A DNA stretch of 64,000 nt from Latrodectus hesperus (Eukaryota > Arthropoda > Arachnida > Araneae > Theridiidae). Of this stretch, positions 1-52,322 are shown piece after piece. Under the pieces are notes generated by a model, which was given only the letters and a program-made list of their open reading frames with translations, was not told where the DNA came from and did no database searches. The position numbers were made by a program, and so were the translations under genes. The stretch covers positions 17,228,764 to 17,292,763 of the forward strand of contig JAJQOW010000014.1 of NCBI GenBank assembly GCA_037975125.1. Reading direction: 5' to 3'. The number at the start of each line of letters is the position of its first letter. Positions within the stretch are counted from its first letter, which is position 1.

Positions 1-1299
1 AATTTAAATTCTACCTTACAAACAATTTTTTATGAATTAATAAAATATATTATATTAATTTTTCTTGATATTTTAAATAAAAAAAAGTGGTAGATTATTA
101 TTTTGAAAAATGAAAGTTAAAATATTTGTGTGAAACAGGAAGGAATGATCAATATTGTGCCAGCAAGCTCAAATTATTTGTTTTATAATACTTTAATTTC
201 AGTGATATTAAATACAGGTTTAGATACAGCAAGAATTTCAATATGTTGTCATAAATGTTCAGCTACTAAGATTTCCACATTTCAGAACTAAAAAGAGAAA
301 AAAGGGAGGCATCTTATCTGTTGAAACATCCAGTGGATATGTCATCATGGGTCCAAAAATGGGTGAATTTTCTTAATTTATAAGCATGGATTAAACACAT
401 AACTCCCAATCTTGGCCTGCCACCCTCAGAGATAAAATTTCACTCAGAATTTCATTATTATGAATTTTTAAAAAGGATTATTAACCTGTTGACAGTATTA
501 CAAAAAGTATATATTCCTTATAAACTTAAAAAAAACATATTAATTTTAAAAATAAAAATTTAATTAAATTTTTACTTTTTTTAATAAAATTAAATATTTC
601 ATTTTTAACAAATAAATAAAAAAAGTGATTTAGTAAGAATTTCTTTTTCTTTCTTTCTTTTTTTTTACATTTATAATTTAAAGATGTGTAAAATACATTT
701 TAAAAATGTTTATGTTACATTCACTCTTAATGTACTTATACAAAATTACAAGTCTGATTTACCCAAATTATAGATAAATAGAAATGAAATTATAAATAAA
801 TATTAGCAACAGAGAACAAGAATTAAATGTTTTATGATGAAAACGAAATCAATTTCTGTAAATGCAAAAAATTTAAAAAACATATTTAATAGTATAGTGA
901 ATATAAACTCAATTAAATAAATCTAATTGTTAATAGTGTGATTAAAATTTCATTTCAATGGTTATATTTTAGTTGATTAAAAAAAGGTATCCTGGAATAA
1001 AATGTGATAAAAATTGTTTAAAAATAAATGAAAAAAATTTCAAAAGAATGAAGTCATAAAAAAAATTCATTAAATACTGAATCACTAGAGCATGAATGGC
1101 AAACCTTTATGGATTAATATGCCATTTTTTCTAATGAAATGTTTAATGGGACCATAGACATTTGCTGTCAAATAATTGGCTTACTGGATATTGGAAAATA
1201 AAACTAAATGCAAACAATTCAAAATTATTTATTGACAATGAGATATGGTATATGTATGTTATTCAAATGAAAGTAACATTAGTGGGACTTTTGTGGAAA
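1..1299. other. AT-rich intronic sequence, left edge
   Basis: Presumably POLRMT intron, since further exons must lie to the left. A G+C-richer patch at 130-440 was read in all frames without a convincing exon or known repeat. No POLRMT catalytic motif is here. Confidence 0.6.
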
Positions 1300-2980
1300 A
1301 TTAGATAACCTAACTTATATTAGGGCTGTAAGAAATTACTTTAAGCCGAATGCATGCTGATCTGGAACCATGAGCCATATCGTTTCTAACTGAGATTTTA
1401 ATTTTATTCATCTTTGAAAATAGTGACTTGCATGCATAAGCAGATGAATATCTAATTGAAACAGCACATGTCAGCTTCTTCAAATAGTTAAATGTATCTG
1501 ATCGAATACCCTGTTGAAAAAATTTCATTACTAGCATTTTATCTATATTACTTGTTAATCTTTCTGCTTCATCATTACTAACTTATAATTCCTTGATTGA
1601 ACAATCAATTATGGAAATAAATTCTCCAATAATTTCTTCATCTGGTTTGTTGTGCACATCCAAATTTTTTATATCCTTTCAAGTCTGGGAAATATTTTTA
1701 ATTTTTTGTAATAATATCATTTCCGAAAACATGCAATATGGCATCAAAAGTGTGAATGAGATATACATCATGATAATAATTATTTTATCTGTGCCTAGAA
1801 GCTTTATATTCAATTCATTGAAATGTTGGCATGTCTGTAATAAATTTCAATTTTGAAAGCCACTTAACATCCAAGATTGTGGCTACTAACCAATTTGACA
1901 TCATTTTGTAGAAACATTTTTTCTTTTTCAAGCAGACAACATATCTTTGAAGTACGTTCCCATGGCACAACAAGTGAACATTATACATCAGTGATCCATT
2001 ATACACTGAGTTGATTCCTCCAACATGATATCAAATTTTTGTTTATTTAAAGCCTACAATGATATGATATTAAGTTTGTGAGTAATGCCATTACAATATC
2101 AAAAGATGTTAAACCACTCCTAGCACATAAAACTTGATTAATGACGCATAATAATTCATGAATCGAATGTCCCACCTGTTTGAAATTAATGAAAACATAT
2201 TTTTGCCTACCATACATGGAGCCCCATCAGATTTCACTTAAAAAATTTTTAAATCTATTTTTTTTTCAGCAAGCAAAATTTTAACATCCATACAAATATT
2301 TGAGCTCTTTTTGGTTGTTAGCAACAATATTATCCTAATTAATATTTCCTTAATGACAGTATTTACATAATGTTGGGCAAAATTGCTAAATCTACAGATT
2401 TAATGACATCAGTAGATAGCATTAAGAAAATGATATGAAAAGGGGGGAGTTTATGTCATTTTTTGTTGATTTGTTACATTTCCAGCCAGTTTTAAGATTC
2501 TTATATTGTGTTTCTAGAAAAAGGAGCATCTTTGATATGCTGAATGATTTTATCTTTATCATCAGCAAAAAGTGAAGATGCACATGCTAACCAGATTTCC
2601 TTCAAAAACTCCCTTTGAAAAGGTTTCCCAAGCAATGACATTTGTAGCTGAATAACTTGCCATGCTCATATGGCAATTTTTACCAACACACTTAATTCTA
2701 GAGATGGATTGTTCATTTCTGTTTTCTATTGAATTTGCAATTAATTCCCTTTGCTCTGGTTCACGTTTTTGACAAACATATTTCGAATTTGCTCAAAAAA
2801 TTGTTTAAGAGGCGATGCTCTATATAGCATTGTTCCAGAACATAAAACACAATGCTTTGTCTTCACTAATCATGTAATATCTCGGTTCAATAAGTTTGAA
2901 ATTCTCTAACAGTCTTACTAACTTATCATTCACAATTATAACCCATGACGTAACTCAAGTAAGAGAATCACAAATGAGTG
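1300..2980 (-). pseudogene. Decayed hAT transposase (GTF2IRD2/ZBED5-like type)
   Basis: Read on the minus strand in switching frames, the segment shows the order expected of a domesticated-type hAT transposase: ASYSATNVIAWETFSKGVF (near 2620-2680), an FSLMLSTDV-like DDE start (near 2450), VKSDGAPCMVGKN (near 2230), HSIHELLCVINQVLCARSGL (near 2110-2170), CHGNVLQRYVVCLKKKK (near 1930-1980), and the C-terminal dimerisation segment SSAYACKSLFSKMNKIKISV (near 1400-1450). Many stops and frameshifts make it non-functional. No terminal repeats were found, so the element borders are uncertain. Confidence 0.8.
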
Positions 2981-4803
2981 CACTTTTCGCCTACAGACCC
3001 ATTACCCAATTAGTCCAGAATGCAGAATCACTTGTGCTTAGTCATAATACCTCATAGTGAACTTTGTTATTTTTATTTAAAATACACACTATACCACGTG
3101 TGGTCAAAATATTGCCACCAGTTTGCCACTCATGCTTTAGTATCGGAACAAAGTTTAAAATATACACAGCTATACAATAGAATCATAAATTTTTTCTCAA
3201 AGACAAAGTCAAGAATTTAAATTAAGGAAAGTATTTATTTTTAATAATGATTCTTCATTTTGCATTGTTTCTAATAGGAATAAAAATTTGACTAACATTC
3301 ATAGAATATTAAACTTTTACAGATCTTTTCTTTGTTATATTTTAAGTAAACACCATTTTAAATAGAATATTTACTATGCCAAATCACTTTCATATTAATA
3401 AATATAATAGACTTTAGTTGTTTAAATTTATATATACACACATTAGAAATACAATTAAATGCTGAGTCTTAGTTTCACATTTATAAGTGTACTAAATATT
3501 CTTTAAGTAAATTTTACTACAAAGTTAGCTAAGATTTATAGCTGCTTATAATATTTGTCATTCCCCCCCCCTTTAAAAATTTTATAATTATTTCAATTAT
3601 CTCAGTAACACAAATAATTTACAAACTTTGAAGTAAAACTTAAAATACGTGAAATAATTGTGAATAAGTTTTGTCAATGTAACAAAATAGTTTATGCATA
3701 AGCTATTTCTAGTTAATATTGTTCTACTTTACTTATGATATTTTGCTTACTAAGTGATACACAACTATTTTCACTGCAAAATTTCTCTACTGGTTTTAAT
3801 TAATGTGAAGCTGCCTGATACAATTCCTTTGCAAACAGGCCACACATTCATTTGAATAATAACTTTTCCTCTGATTTGCTTATGTATGTTATTTTTCAGT
3901 AAAAATACTCATTTAGGGCAATTCAATTACGAATAAACATAAAAGTCAATCAATATTCAAAATATTAAAATTAAACATAATTAAAAAAAGAATAATTTTC
4001 AGGAGTCTTTTTCAATTAAAAAAACTTCATCTTGATTTCCACAGACCAATAAAGTTTTTTATAATGAAATTTAAATATTTCTTCATTGTATAATATTTTT
4101 TACATGATAAGAATACATTTTTTATGATCTTAAAAGGTTAATCATATGTAAATATCTTTTTTGTTGTATTAATTTTTTATTCTACTTATCTGCCTAAAAT
4201 GGTTAAACAAAGGAATAAGATATGAAGAACTGAATTCAAAACGATGCTCAAACAAATTTATATAAATGAGACTTATTTCAACATTTTTAAGGATTGAAAT
4301 TTGTAATTATTCAGATTATAAAAGAACTTTTACTATTCAAAATTTAAAAATATTTAATTTGAAATATTTTGTGTAAGTTTTTACTAACATTTTACTAGTA
4401 ACTCTAATCATCTAATATAAGTGAAATTTCCTAACTTAAATGTCCTTAGTTTTTTTTAAGATGCATAATAATCTTTTACTTGTAACTCGCTTTAAACATA
4501 GAAACAGAAAAAAATTCATATTAATAAGCTATCCACTTATATTTTTAAAACTTACAAAATCTACATTTGATAACTTAATTGGTTTATGCATTTTTTTTTA
4601 AGAAAAATTAAATCTTTATTTTAAGACATTAATATTTTAAAGATCTCATAAACTAAGTATTTTCTTTTAAAGAAAGAATCTAAGTAAGAGTAGTTACAAC
4701 AAAGTCAGTTTCTTCTTAATAAGGTGCTATAACATTTTGAGTTTCTTTAAAAATATTGGCGTTTAATAGAATTTAGCTAAAAATAAAAGAAATTTTGACT
4801 AAC
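2981..4803. other. AT-rich POLRMT intron, no gene seen
   Basis: Contains short homopolymer runs (nine C near 3564) but no exon with the expected HQDGSCNGLQHY or neighbouring motifs, and no recognised repeat. Confidence 0.7.
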
Positions 4804-44605
<39,802 letters not shown>

Positions 44606-47144
44606 CTGAAATAAAATAAATTTTAAAGATTTAAATTACATTTCATTCAGAAAGTGATGAGTTGACTGAAGAAATATTACTTAAACTTTAAAAAAGCTTT
44701 TTAAAAGTACACAACTTATGAGCCAAAAATAAATTAATTGGACAGATAAAAGGGAATAATTTATACATAGTATAATTTGATTTTTTGTTTCATGGTATGC
44801 AAAAGATAATTCAACTAGAACCAACAATTTGAAGTGGATATTTAAAAAGATCTTTAGTGCAAAGAATTAATTAATGCATATAAAGCAGAACTAAGCTATA
44901 GTATAAAATATTTTTATAACTGCAGAAATTTTTATAGTTATTCAATTTAATGTCATAACTTATAATGTACAATTTGATAAAAATGAAAGTATATGATAAA
45001 GAAAGTACTTGTAACAAAACTATAATGCTTGTCAGTATAATTTGGAAATAAACTACACATTTCACACAAGTTGCCATTATCAATTTTTTTTAAATAGAAA
45101 TTTTCTTGAATATTTTTATTATTATTTTTAATAACATACCACATATGCTATAAAATGTGACTATAATTAAACAGAAATGTCAAAAAATAAACATTGAATT
45201 ACATAAATCATCAAAATAATTGGAGATCATTGATTTTTCAAAGTGATTTATCTACAAGATCACTTTTTTCAAGTTATAACATTATTTGGGCTTTTGTACC
45301 GAAAGAAAAATATACAGGTTTATCACAGGTAAATGCATCTTTTAGATGCATTTGTTTTTTAATAAATTTCAATATTAGATGATTTTTCTAATATTGAAAC
45401 TTATTAAAAGTAAATACAGAAACAGAATCACTAATGGATGTTAACACACACAAAAAAAATGTTGAAACCTATTAATGATAAGCATTTTATTCTTCTCATT
45501 TAATTTACTAAGTCAGATAATAAAAATTTCATTCAATATTTTATAAAAACATTTAATACTAATTAATACTCATTAATTTTTTTCTCAAGTACAATTCAAC
45601 CTCTTTTCTTTTTAGTTAAATGTTCTTTAATTAAAACTAGCTTTATATTTACTAGAAACTTAACTTATGAATAAAAAAATGCAATACATTTTAAAAATTG
45701 GTAGTTTTTTTTTGTTGGTAGCTCATAATTGGATTTAAAAATTATTGCAGTAGTTCAGGAGCTTTATTAGTTTGGCAACCATATGTCTACAATACATTTT
45801 TTTGCATTTAAAATGTTTGTTAGAACAGACTTAAAAATATTTCCTAAATATGAATATAACACAGATTTAAACACTATAAACCTAATCTTTAATTTAAAAA
45901 CTACATAAATATCATTAAACCAATTTACCCGATTTTTAGAACGATATCTTGTCTGATTTTGGTTTTATTTTTTCATTTGATGCATTGCTGACCTCACTCT
46001 CCCTCACCCTTGTAGTTAAATTGTACAAATTAAAAAGTAGCAATTACATTAAGATAAGAAACCAGATATCAAAAAGAATAAAATCTTGGAAAGCTATTTA
46101 AATGAAAGTACGTACTTCTTGCTAAGTTCTCAGAATTTAAAATATTTTACACCTTTACTTTTCATCAAATAAAAATCTGAATTAAACTAATATCTGTAGT
46201 AATAAATTTGAATGCTAAAAGCTACAAAAACTATAATTAGCTTAAAACAAAATTATTTTTGCATGTTTAAATTTATAAAAAAAATACATAAAATATTTGC
46301 TTTCAGTGTTGAAAAATGTACATGACGCATTTTTATAATCACCAATATGTAAGGTAATAAAAAAGGAAGAAAACAATACCCAATATAATTTTTTAATAAA
46401 CCTGAAATTCAAATCCATTTATATTTCATAAAAATTAAAAGTAACATTTAATTACATTTCTTAGTCAAATAGTATTCATTGTAAAATTCAACAGTATAAT
46501 TTTTAAAAAAATAAAAAATACTTATTTTAATTATAGCAACATATATTTATCAAAGCAATACTATAATGAAACAACTATGATACTGAAAATTTTTATCTGG
46601 AGTAGAAAGAAAAATTAATTAAAAAAAAAATTCTTTTTAATTTCAATGGTTTGCTAATTACATTTTATTAACATGGTATTATTTTATTAAAATTTGATTC
46701 ATACTTTCCTCAAATATTTTATAAAATGTTACTGTAGTCTTCAGAGATTTTAAGATTTAATGGGAGTAAAATGCATTGATGAAAAATTAAGAAACTTTTC
46801 CATTGCAGCATTATTTAAATTCTAAAGAAACTAAAACAGGGCCAAGACAGCTCTCATAAGGCTACAGTGCCTGCATCAGTTTCAATGACAGGGTGCTTTT
46901 AGGTCTGTATTTGAATTCAAATCACAAAAATTATTCAAAGTTATTTTATCCTATAAATGAAAATTATATTCAAAAATGAATTTAAAAAATGGTACTTATG
47001 TATTATCCCATTGACCATTTTCAAGAAATTTGAAAATAATCACCAAAACTCTGCCTCAACACCGAGAATAGGTAAAAAATATCCCTGCGCTTAATCGAAC
47101 GCAATAACCTTTTCCTGATTAGTTCTATTATTTTATGATAAAAT
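44606..47144. other. Region upstream of the first recognised POLRMT exon
   Basis: AT-rich. The missing POLRMT start exon should lie here or further right. A patch at 46835-46915 is richer in G+C but has stops in all useful frames. Nothing could be assigned. Confidence 0.55.
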
Positions 47145-47990
47145 GATCAAATTTGGGATTACCTTCTATGGAAGAGAAAGCAGTAGATTATTTCCAAAAT
47201 TACAGGATCATGAGATGGCTTTCTATTTAAAAACAGAAAAGCAATGGAGATGTAACCTCAAAGGATGTGACAAGCAAATATCAATTTAAAAAAGAATATG
47301 GTTATAAAGATAAAAAATTACCTTAGAGACTCCACTAAGATACATTTACAATTGACAGAAGGAATTTTCATTGAGTGAATAGGAAAGAAATGAATTGAAT
47401 TTAGCGGAAGAGATACTAATGAATCCAATTTATTTGGTGATTCATTAGAACAAATTAATACAAAAAGTTTGTGTGCATATCCTCTTATACAGAGAAAAGA
47501 AAAAAATTGGTAGACACAGCAAATTTTTAAAAATTGATAAAAGCCTTTTCAACAAATGGAAAAACAAGTGGTGAGATTGCTGCCAGAACAATGGATCTTC
47601 ATCAGAATTAGTGGAGAAATTAACAAATGCCTTATAGATCAAATTCCAAGTAGAAAAGCAAGTACTCTTTTAGAAGAGATAAAGCAAAACATTGAAGAGA
47701 GATATCCGATATTTTCCGACTCATAGAAAACTATAAACTGGAAGTATGAAACTTTGAACATTTCAAGGTTAATCATTCTTATAAGTGTGCAAACCTCAAT
47801 ACTAAAACATATTCACAGAACAGTAAACAACTATGAGGTTTGACAAAATGGTGAAACAAAAAATATAGCAGAACTGCATGACACCACTTAAATTTGCATT
47901 TATGTGGTGTTGTCTTCATAAAGAAGAAGACTCATTTGTCAAAATTAAGAATGTTATTAAAGAGTTTTGGCCACCTAAATAACCACCAAT
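47145..47990 (+). pseudogene. Decayed Merlin (ISXO2-like) transposase
   Basis: In switching plus-strand frames the segment gives FYGRESSRLFPKLQDHEMAF and TEKQWRCNLKGCDKQ (zinc-ribbon part with C-x-x-x-x-C), then LPEQWIFIRISGEINKCLID, IPSRKASTLLEEIKQNIEER, YPIFSDS, NFEHFKVNHSYKC, TYSQNSKQL, and KYSRTA-HHLNLHLC. These follow the order of the ISXO2-like DDE domain of Merlin transposons (V-x-NHS, TQ-x-IE, W-x-x-x-K-x-RNKK-x-GT). Multiple stops make it inactive. It lies upstream of the recognised POLRMT exons. No terminal repeats were identified. Confidence 0.8.
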
Positions 47991-49314
47991 AACTTTTAAA
48001 CATAGTATTTTTTACTATTCAATTTTAGGTAAGAATAATGAAACTCAAATAATAAAAATGTTCAAAAAATTTAAATTTTCTGAATTAAATTAAGTAACAA
48101 AATTTTAATTTGGTTTTGATGTCAATTTTTTCGCTAATTTATGGTCAATAGGATAATAAATAAGTACCAAAAAAATTATACTATAAAAAATAAGAGATAT
48201 TAAATAAAAGATAAGAGAAACTTGTGAAAAGCTAGTAAAATTAGCATTTTGATGTTGATGATAATAAATTCAAAAAATATTAATTTTCATTAAGTTTCTT
48301 AAATTTAATTATATGAAAAAATTATTATTCTAAAATAAAATTCCTTAATATGCATCAAAATTTTTTACACTTATACTTTCAATTAATACATGAATACCTG
48401 AAATAATATACAACATTAACTACTGTGAGATTACATATATAACATTTTAAATTTCATATTTAATTCTTATTACTGTATAACTTGTAGTTATTTCAATAAG
48501 TTTGACTAAATTAACAAAACTGAAATATTTTTTTGTATGAAAAAGTATTTTAATTGATAATGGGTGAAGGTTTCAGATTTTAGAAAACAACTTAGTACAA
48601 ATTTCTCTCAAGTATGACAAGTAAATTACTTAACCTCCTATGAAATACAGTAAGAAAATTTTTAAGGCCTAATAAAATTCAACTATTCACATAAAACCCC
48701 CACAGAATATAACACTGGGGCAGAATAATGTTTAAAGTGTGATTATAAAGTAAAAACAAACTTTAAGAATCAATAAATTTCCAGAAATTAAATAAAATTC
48801 AGCTTTTTGCATGTTTTTGATCAGTTTTGAAAATGATAAATGGTATTCATCGATCATAAAATAAGAAAAAGGCCTATTATAACAGAGATAATTTGTCTTA
48901 ATCTTTTCAGTTTCGAGCAACAAAATATAATAATTAGAATTCATATGAAAAATTCAATAGCTCGAATATAATGCAGTTAAATTATATTCTAGCTATTTTG
49001 AATCGATTTTATTTTGAATATGTATGCTTACTAACCTATATGAAATATATGACAGTTGAAATCAATTAAATAAAATATTTTAGAAGAGCACATGGTTTTC
49101 ATTTTACAGTTACGTAACATGATTCTTTAGATTGGATACGCTTAAAATAACTGTATGAAGAAAAATTATTTTTTTTAAATATATGGCTTTTGCTGTAAAA
49201 ATCAGCGATTTATAATGCAGAGCAATTTACAAAATATCAAATAACTTTTTTAACCCATGTGTTTATTTATAACTACTGGTTTGTTATTGCTTTTTATTTA
49301 CCTACTCTACACTT
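47991..49314. other. AT-rich DNA between Merlin pseudogene and hAT element
   Basis: No gene or repeat recognised. The minus strand has an AG|GTAAAT donor-like site at 49300-49302, which would be usable only if a POLRMT leader exon spans or predates the adjacent hAT insertion. Confidence 0.55.
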
Positions 49315-49499
49315 GTCCAGTGTAGGGATGGGAAGAAATACCTGTAACAAGTATTTTGTAATCAGTATTTGAATGTAACAACCTGTAATCAGTACTTTTT
49401 CTTCCAAATACTCAGTACTTCCAGTAACAAAGTCAGCGCGAGTTCGAGTATCCTCAGACAGTTGCAGGTACAATGTACTTGACCAGTTTCTAAGACTGA

Positions 49500-49735
49500 G
49501 CGAGTACGTGAGCACGTACTTGTTACAAAGTAATCAGCGAGTACGTGAGTACGTGGTTGTTACAAAGTAACAAGCAAGTACGTGAGTACGTGGTTGTTAC
49601 AAAGTAACAAGCAAGTACATGAGTACTTGCTTGTTACTTTGTACTTGCTTGTTACTTTGTACTTGCTTATTACTTTGTACTTGCTTGTTACTTTGTACTT
49701 GCTTATTACTTTGTACTTGCTTGTTACAAAGTAAT
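49500..49735. repeat. Tandem array of ACTTGCTTGTTACTTTGT-type units within the hAT element
   Basis: Units of about 17-18 bp (TTACTTTGTACTTGCTTG and its complement CAAGTAACAAGTA variants) repeat about six times at 49624-49735. Inverted, longer units (ACGTGGTTGTTACAAAGTAA) precede them at 49510-49620. The inverted arrangement can fold back on itself. Open frames read through it (repeated CLLLCT or SNKQVQ) are by-products of the repeat and not genes. Confidence 0.85.
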
Positions 49736-49747
49736 AAGTGTACATTG

Positions 49748-49800
49748 CGCTCTGTCATTGGCTCTTCTGTAACAAGTACAGAAGAGCCAATGACAGAGCG
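49748..49800. repeat. Perfect 23-bp inverted repeat, 7-nt loop
   Basis: Arm CGCTCTGTCATTGGCTCTTC (plus TGT) at 49748-49770 is exactly complementary to 49778-49800, with loop AACAAGT. It is relatively rich in G+C. It lies inside the 2.6-kb hAT element. Confidence 0.9.
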
Positions 49801-52240
49801 AGTACAAGTAACAATATCATCGATATATCGATGCAAACAGATGAATTATGAGATTATGGTAGCTTCTTATGGTAGGGAGGCTGGGTGGGAGAAGGGAAAT
49901 GACAGTTGGTTTAACTGGGTAAATAGAAGAGGGATACTTGGGAATTGAAAGATTTCTTTGGGTTGGAGAGGGAGATATGAATTTATATTGCGAAATAAAA
50001 TACGCATGTACTTTTATTTCGTTTCAGTGATTGTAGTTCTTTTTCAAATATATGACGTTTTTTTAAATATAAGAAAAGCATGATATTCTTGTTATGTATT
50101 TAGCAATTTTTATTAACTTTTATTTTTGTTATTATTTCTTTTAAAAATTTTATTTTATGAACATATATAACATATTTATTTGAACCTTAAATAAGGTCAG
50201 ATTTCTTAAATTAAAAAAATATTTAAATTATATAAATCTGCTTACATACTTCCATTATTATTTTTACTATGCATATTTTTTATTATAATTCCATATAAAT
50301 ATGTTTATTTTTTATTCAACCATGTTTTAGTTTCACTATATTTTACTGTAAATATACAGAATTTAAACTTTTATAAAATATGTTCTTTTGTATTTTTTAC
50401 CATACGATTTATTTTTATTCAGATAATGAGAATGTTGATTTAAAACTAAAGAAGGTAGTTTATTCATTTTAGTTTAAAAATTCGAAATGAAAAAAAAACT
50501 TTAATTAAGTTAATTTTTACCTTATCTTTATTTATACCATCATGTGTTACTGTCATGTTTATTTCTTAAATTATGGATTGATGTAAATAAAATGTATGTA
50601 TTTTTGTTCCTCCATTTTTTATTAAACGTTGTTTCTCAATATTTTACCTTAATACATTATAACATTTAGATTATTGGTAAAACTATTTTATATTTTTTGA
50701 TAGTTATTGAAATTTTATTCAACTATATCTAATATAAAATAATTATGTTTACTTAAACATTATTAATATATTAATTATGTTAATATATTAATAATGAAAA
50801 CTATAGTTTTAATTGCAAAGCTACTTTATTTAACCATAAATTGATTAAGTTTCAGGAAACTGAAACAAGATATGTGAGTTATTGCAATTTTTATTTTAGA
50901 AAAAAACTGGTTTATCTACTACATAAAAATATAAACAAGTAAACGTCTTTTATAATAAAAATTATTATCTATTGTACATAAAAATTTTTTACTATGTTTG
51001 TCTCGTTAATGTTTAATTATAGAAAAATAAAGGAAATTAAATTTTTGTTGATTTTTCTGATTAATTGCTGTAATTTTGTAAGTAAAACCTCTTTGTTTAA
51101 TGTAAAATAAAATCTCTTTGTAATTGATTCAACTTCCCACTTTACAACTCTTTGCAAAATATTTACAAATTAATTATAAAAATTCATTTACATAATTGGA
51201 AAGTCTTACTAAATTCTAATAAAAAATTAAGCTGATTAGGTTGAAAAATTGAAATTATATTATCTCATCTAATTTTATATTTTAATTAACATTGGAAGTC
51301 TTTGAAAATTACGATTGAATAATTGGAAAATTTACTTATAACACATATAAATTCTGAAAATAAATGCAAATAATAAAATGTCATGAATTTTATAATGAAT
51401 GAATTGCGTTTAAGAAAATTTAGAAATTTACAATTTTTTTTACAAAAAGAAAAAAAAGAAAAAAATCAGTTTGTAGATAAACAGTTTATATTTCTTTGCC
51501 TCATACTAGAAATTAAAGCATTACAGGAAAAACAAAAACTTGCCATTACTGAAATGTTGCATAAATAATAAGAATTATTTTTATAGATCTTTTCATTAAT
51601 ATTTAAGTGAATGCTTATTTATAAATGATAATAATTTAAATTAACATTAATTATATTAATTAATTTTATGGTTTTATATAAAATATTATTGATCTACTTA
51701 TTTAGTTTTAATTAATTATTAATTTATTTATTATTAATTTAATTTTTATTCAATTTATTAATAAAATTTTAAAAAATTTGTCATTATATTTTAATCCGAT
51801 AGATGGCAGTACAAAAGAAATTGTAACAAGTACGAAATGTAATCGGTAAAATACTTGTTACTTTAAAAGTAACTGTACTCAGTACGTACTAAGTACAGGA
51901 AAAGTAACAAAGCCCCATCCCTAGTCCAGTGAAAAGATGCTAAGTACTGCCAACTAATTCCTAAATCTGAACTTTGCTCAACTGATGCAGGAAACGCCTG
52001 AGTTGGCAGTTTTCTGTACTCGAAATACCAATGAGGTATGGTAACTTTTTACAGTGTTAATTCATTAAAGCGGAAATATCCCCAAAAATTTTAAGATGAT
52101 ATTTAAAGCAATTAAATTTTTGAAGTAAAACTGCAAAATAAATTTATTACGTAAAATATATATTAATCCAGTGGGGAATGAGAAATTGGGAATAAGTTTG
52201 ATGAAGTTTGAGTTTATACCAATATAAGCATTTTATTACA

Positions 52241-52266
52241 TTTTCCCCTCTCCCTTTCCCTCTCCC
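52241..52266 (+). promoter_or_regulatory. Pyrimidine tract in the NOP2 upstream region
   Basis: Twenty-six consecutive C/T bases rich in CCCT steps, 57-82 bp upstream of the NOP2 start codon, in an otherwise A+T-rich neighbourhood. Ribosome-biogenesis genes often carry pyrimidine-rich promoter or leader sequences. Whether this is transcribed is unknown. Confidence 0.4.
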
Positions 52267-52276
52267 ATTTCTTGTT

Positions 52277-52282
52277 TATAAA
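52277..52282 (+). promoter_or_regulatory. TATAAA box candidate for NOP2
   Basis: TATAAA lies 41-46 bp upstream of the NOP2 start codon. If used at the usual spacing of about 30 bp, transcription would begin only about 15 bp before the ATG. In such AT-rich DNA a chance match is quite possible. Confidence 0.3.
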
Positions 52283-52295
52283 TTTTTGTTCGACA

Positions 52296-52301
52296 CACGT
52301 G
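52296..52301 (+). promoter_or_regulatory. CACGTG E-box upstream of NOP2
   Basis: A perfect palindromic CACGTG lies 22 bp before the start codon. It is the Myc/Max and USF/MITF-type site. NOP2 and other nucleolar genes are known Myc targets in animals. A C/G-rich hexamer is rare by chance in this AT-rich sequence. Confidence 0.5.
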
Positions 52302-52322
52302 TTATATTAAAAACATTTAAAA

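Larger units (their letters stand above)
49323..51923. mobile_element. 2.6-kb non-autonomous hAT-type element with internal repeats
   Basis: The ends TAGGGATGGG and CCCATCCCTA are perfect inverted repeats, and an identical 8-bp duplication GTCCAGTG lies at 49315-49322 and 51924-51931. Both termini are rich in GTAACAAGTAC-type motifs in both orientations. The left 500 bp carry a tandem array and a perfect 23-bp hairpin; the middle 1.7 kb is plain AT-rich DNA. No transposase was recognised. A short frame at 51383-51568 (LQKEKKEKNQFVDKQFIFLC) faintly recalls a BESS-like helix but is not convincing. Confidence 0.9.
51932..52322. promoter_or_regulatory. Upstream region between hAT element and NOP2
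   Basis: This 391-bp segment is the only non-repeat DNA between the 2.6-kb hAT element and the NOP2 ATG. It holds the pyrimidine tract, TATAAA and E-box near the NOP2 side and a CCAAT motif near 52030. On the minus strand no open frame with a start codon was found, so the POLRMT promoter or first exon cannot be placed here with confidence. Confidence 0.5.

Noticed and set aside
1593..1856. 87-codon plus-strand frame
   Set aside because: It is antisense to the decayed hAT transposase and has no recognisable content.
46835..46915. POLRMT start exon candidate with ATGCAGGCACT and ATGAGAGCTG on the minus strand
   Set aside because: Neither ATG reaches a donor in the phase required by the exon at 44474-44605 before a stop.
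49500..49735. CRISPR-like array
   Set aside because: The units adjoin without unique spacers, switch orientation, and lie within a eukaryotic transposon.
49560..49948. Overlapping open frames encoding repeated CLLLCT, SNKQVQ or SKYKV units
   Set aside because: They are produced by the tandem array inside the hAT element in several frames on both strands, with no sign of coding selection.
51383..51568. BESS-like protein inside the 2.6-kb hAT element
   Set aside because: Only a vague helical similarity over about 30 residues, with no upstream DNA-binding domain. AT-rich Lys/Ile/Phe runs arise easily in this composition.
51932..52070. POLRMT leader exon candidate next to the hAT insertion
   Set aside because: The minus-strand frame lacks a start codon and ends in a stop just before the donor-like site. 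It could only be non-coding leader, with no further support.
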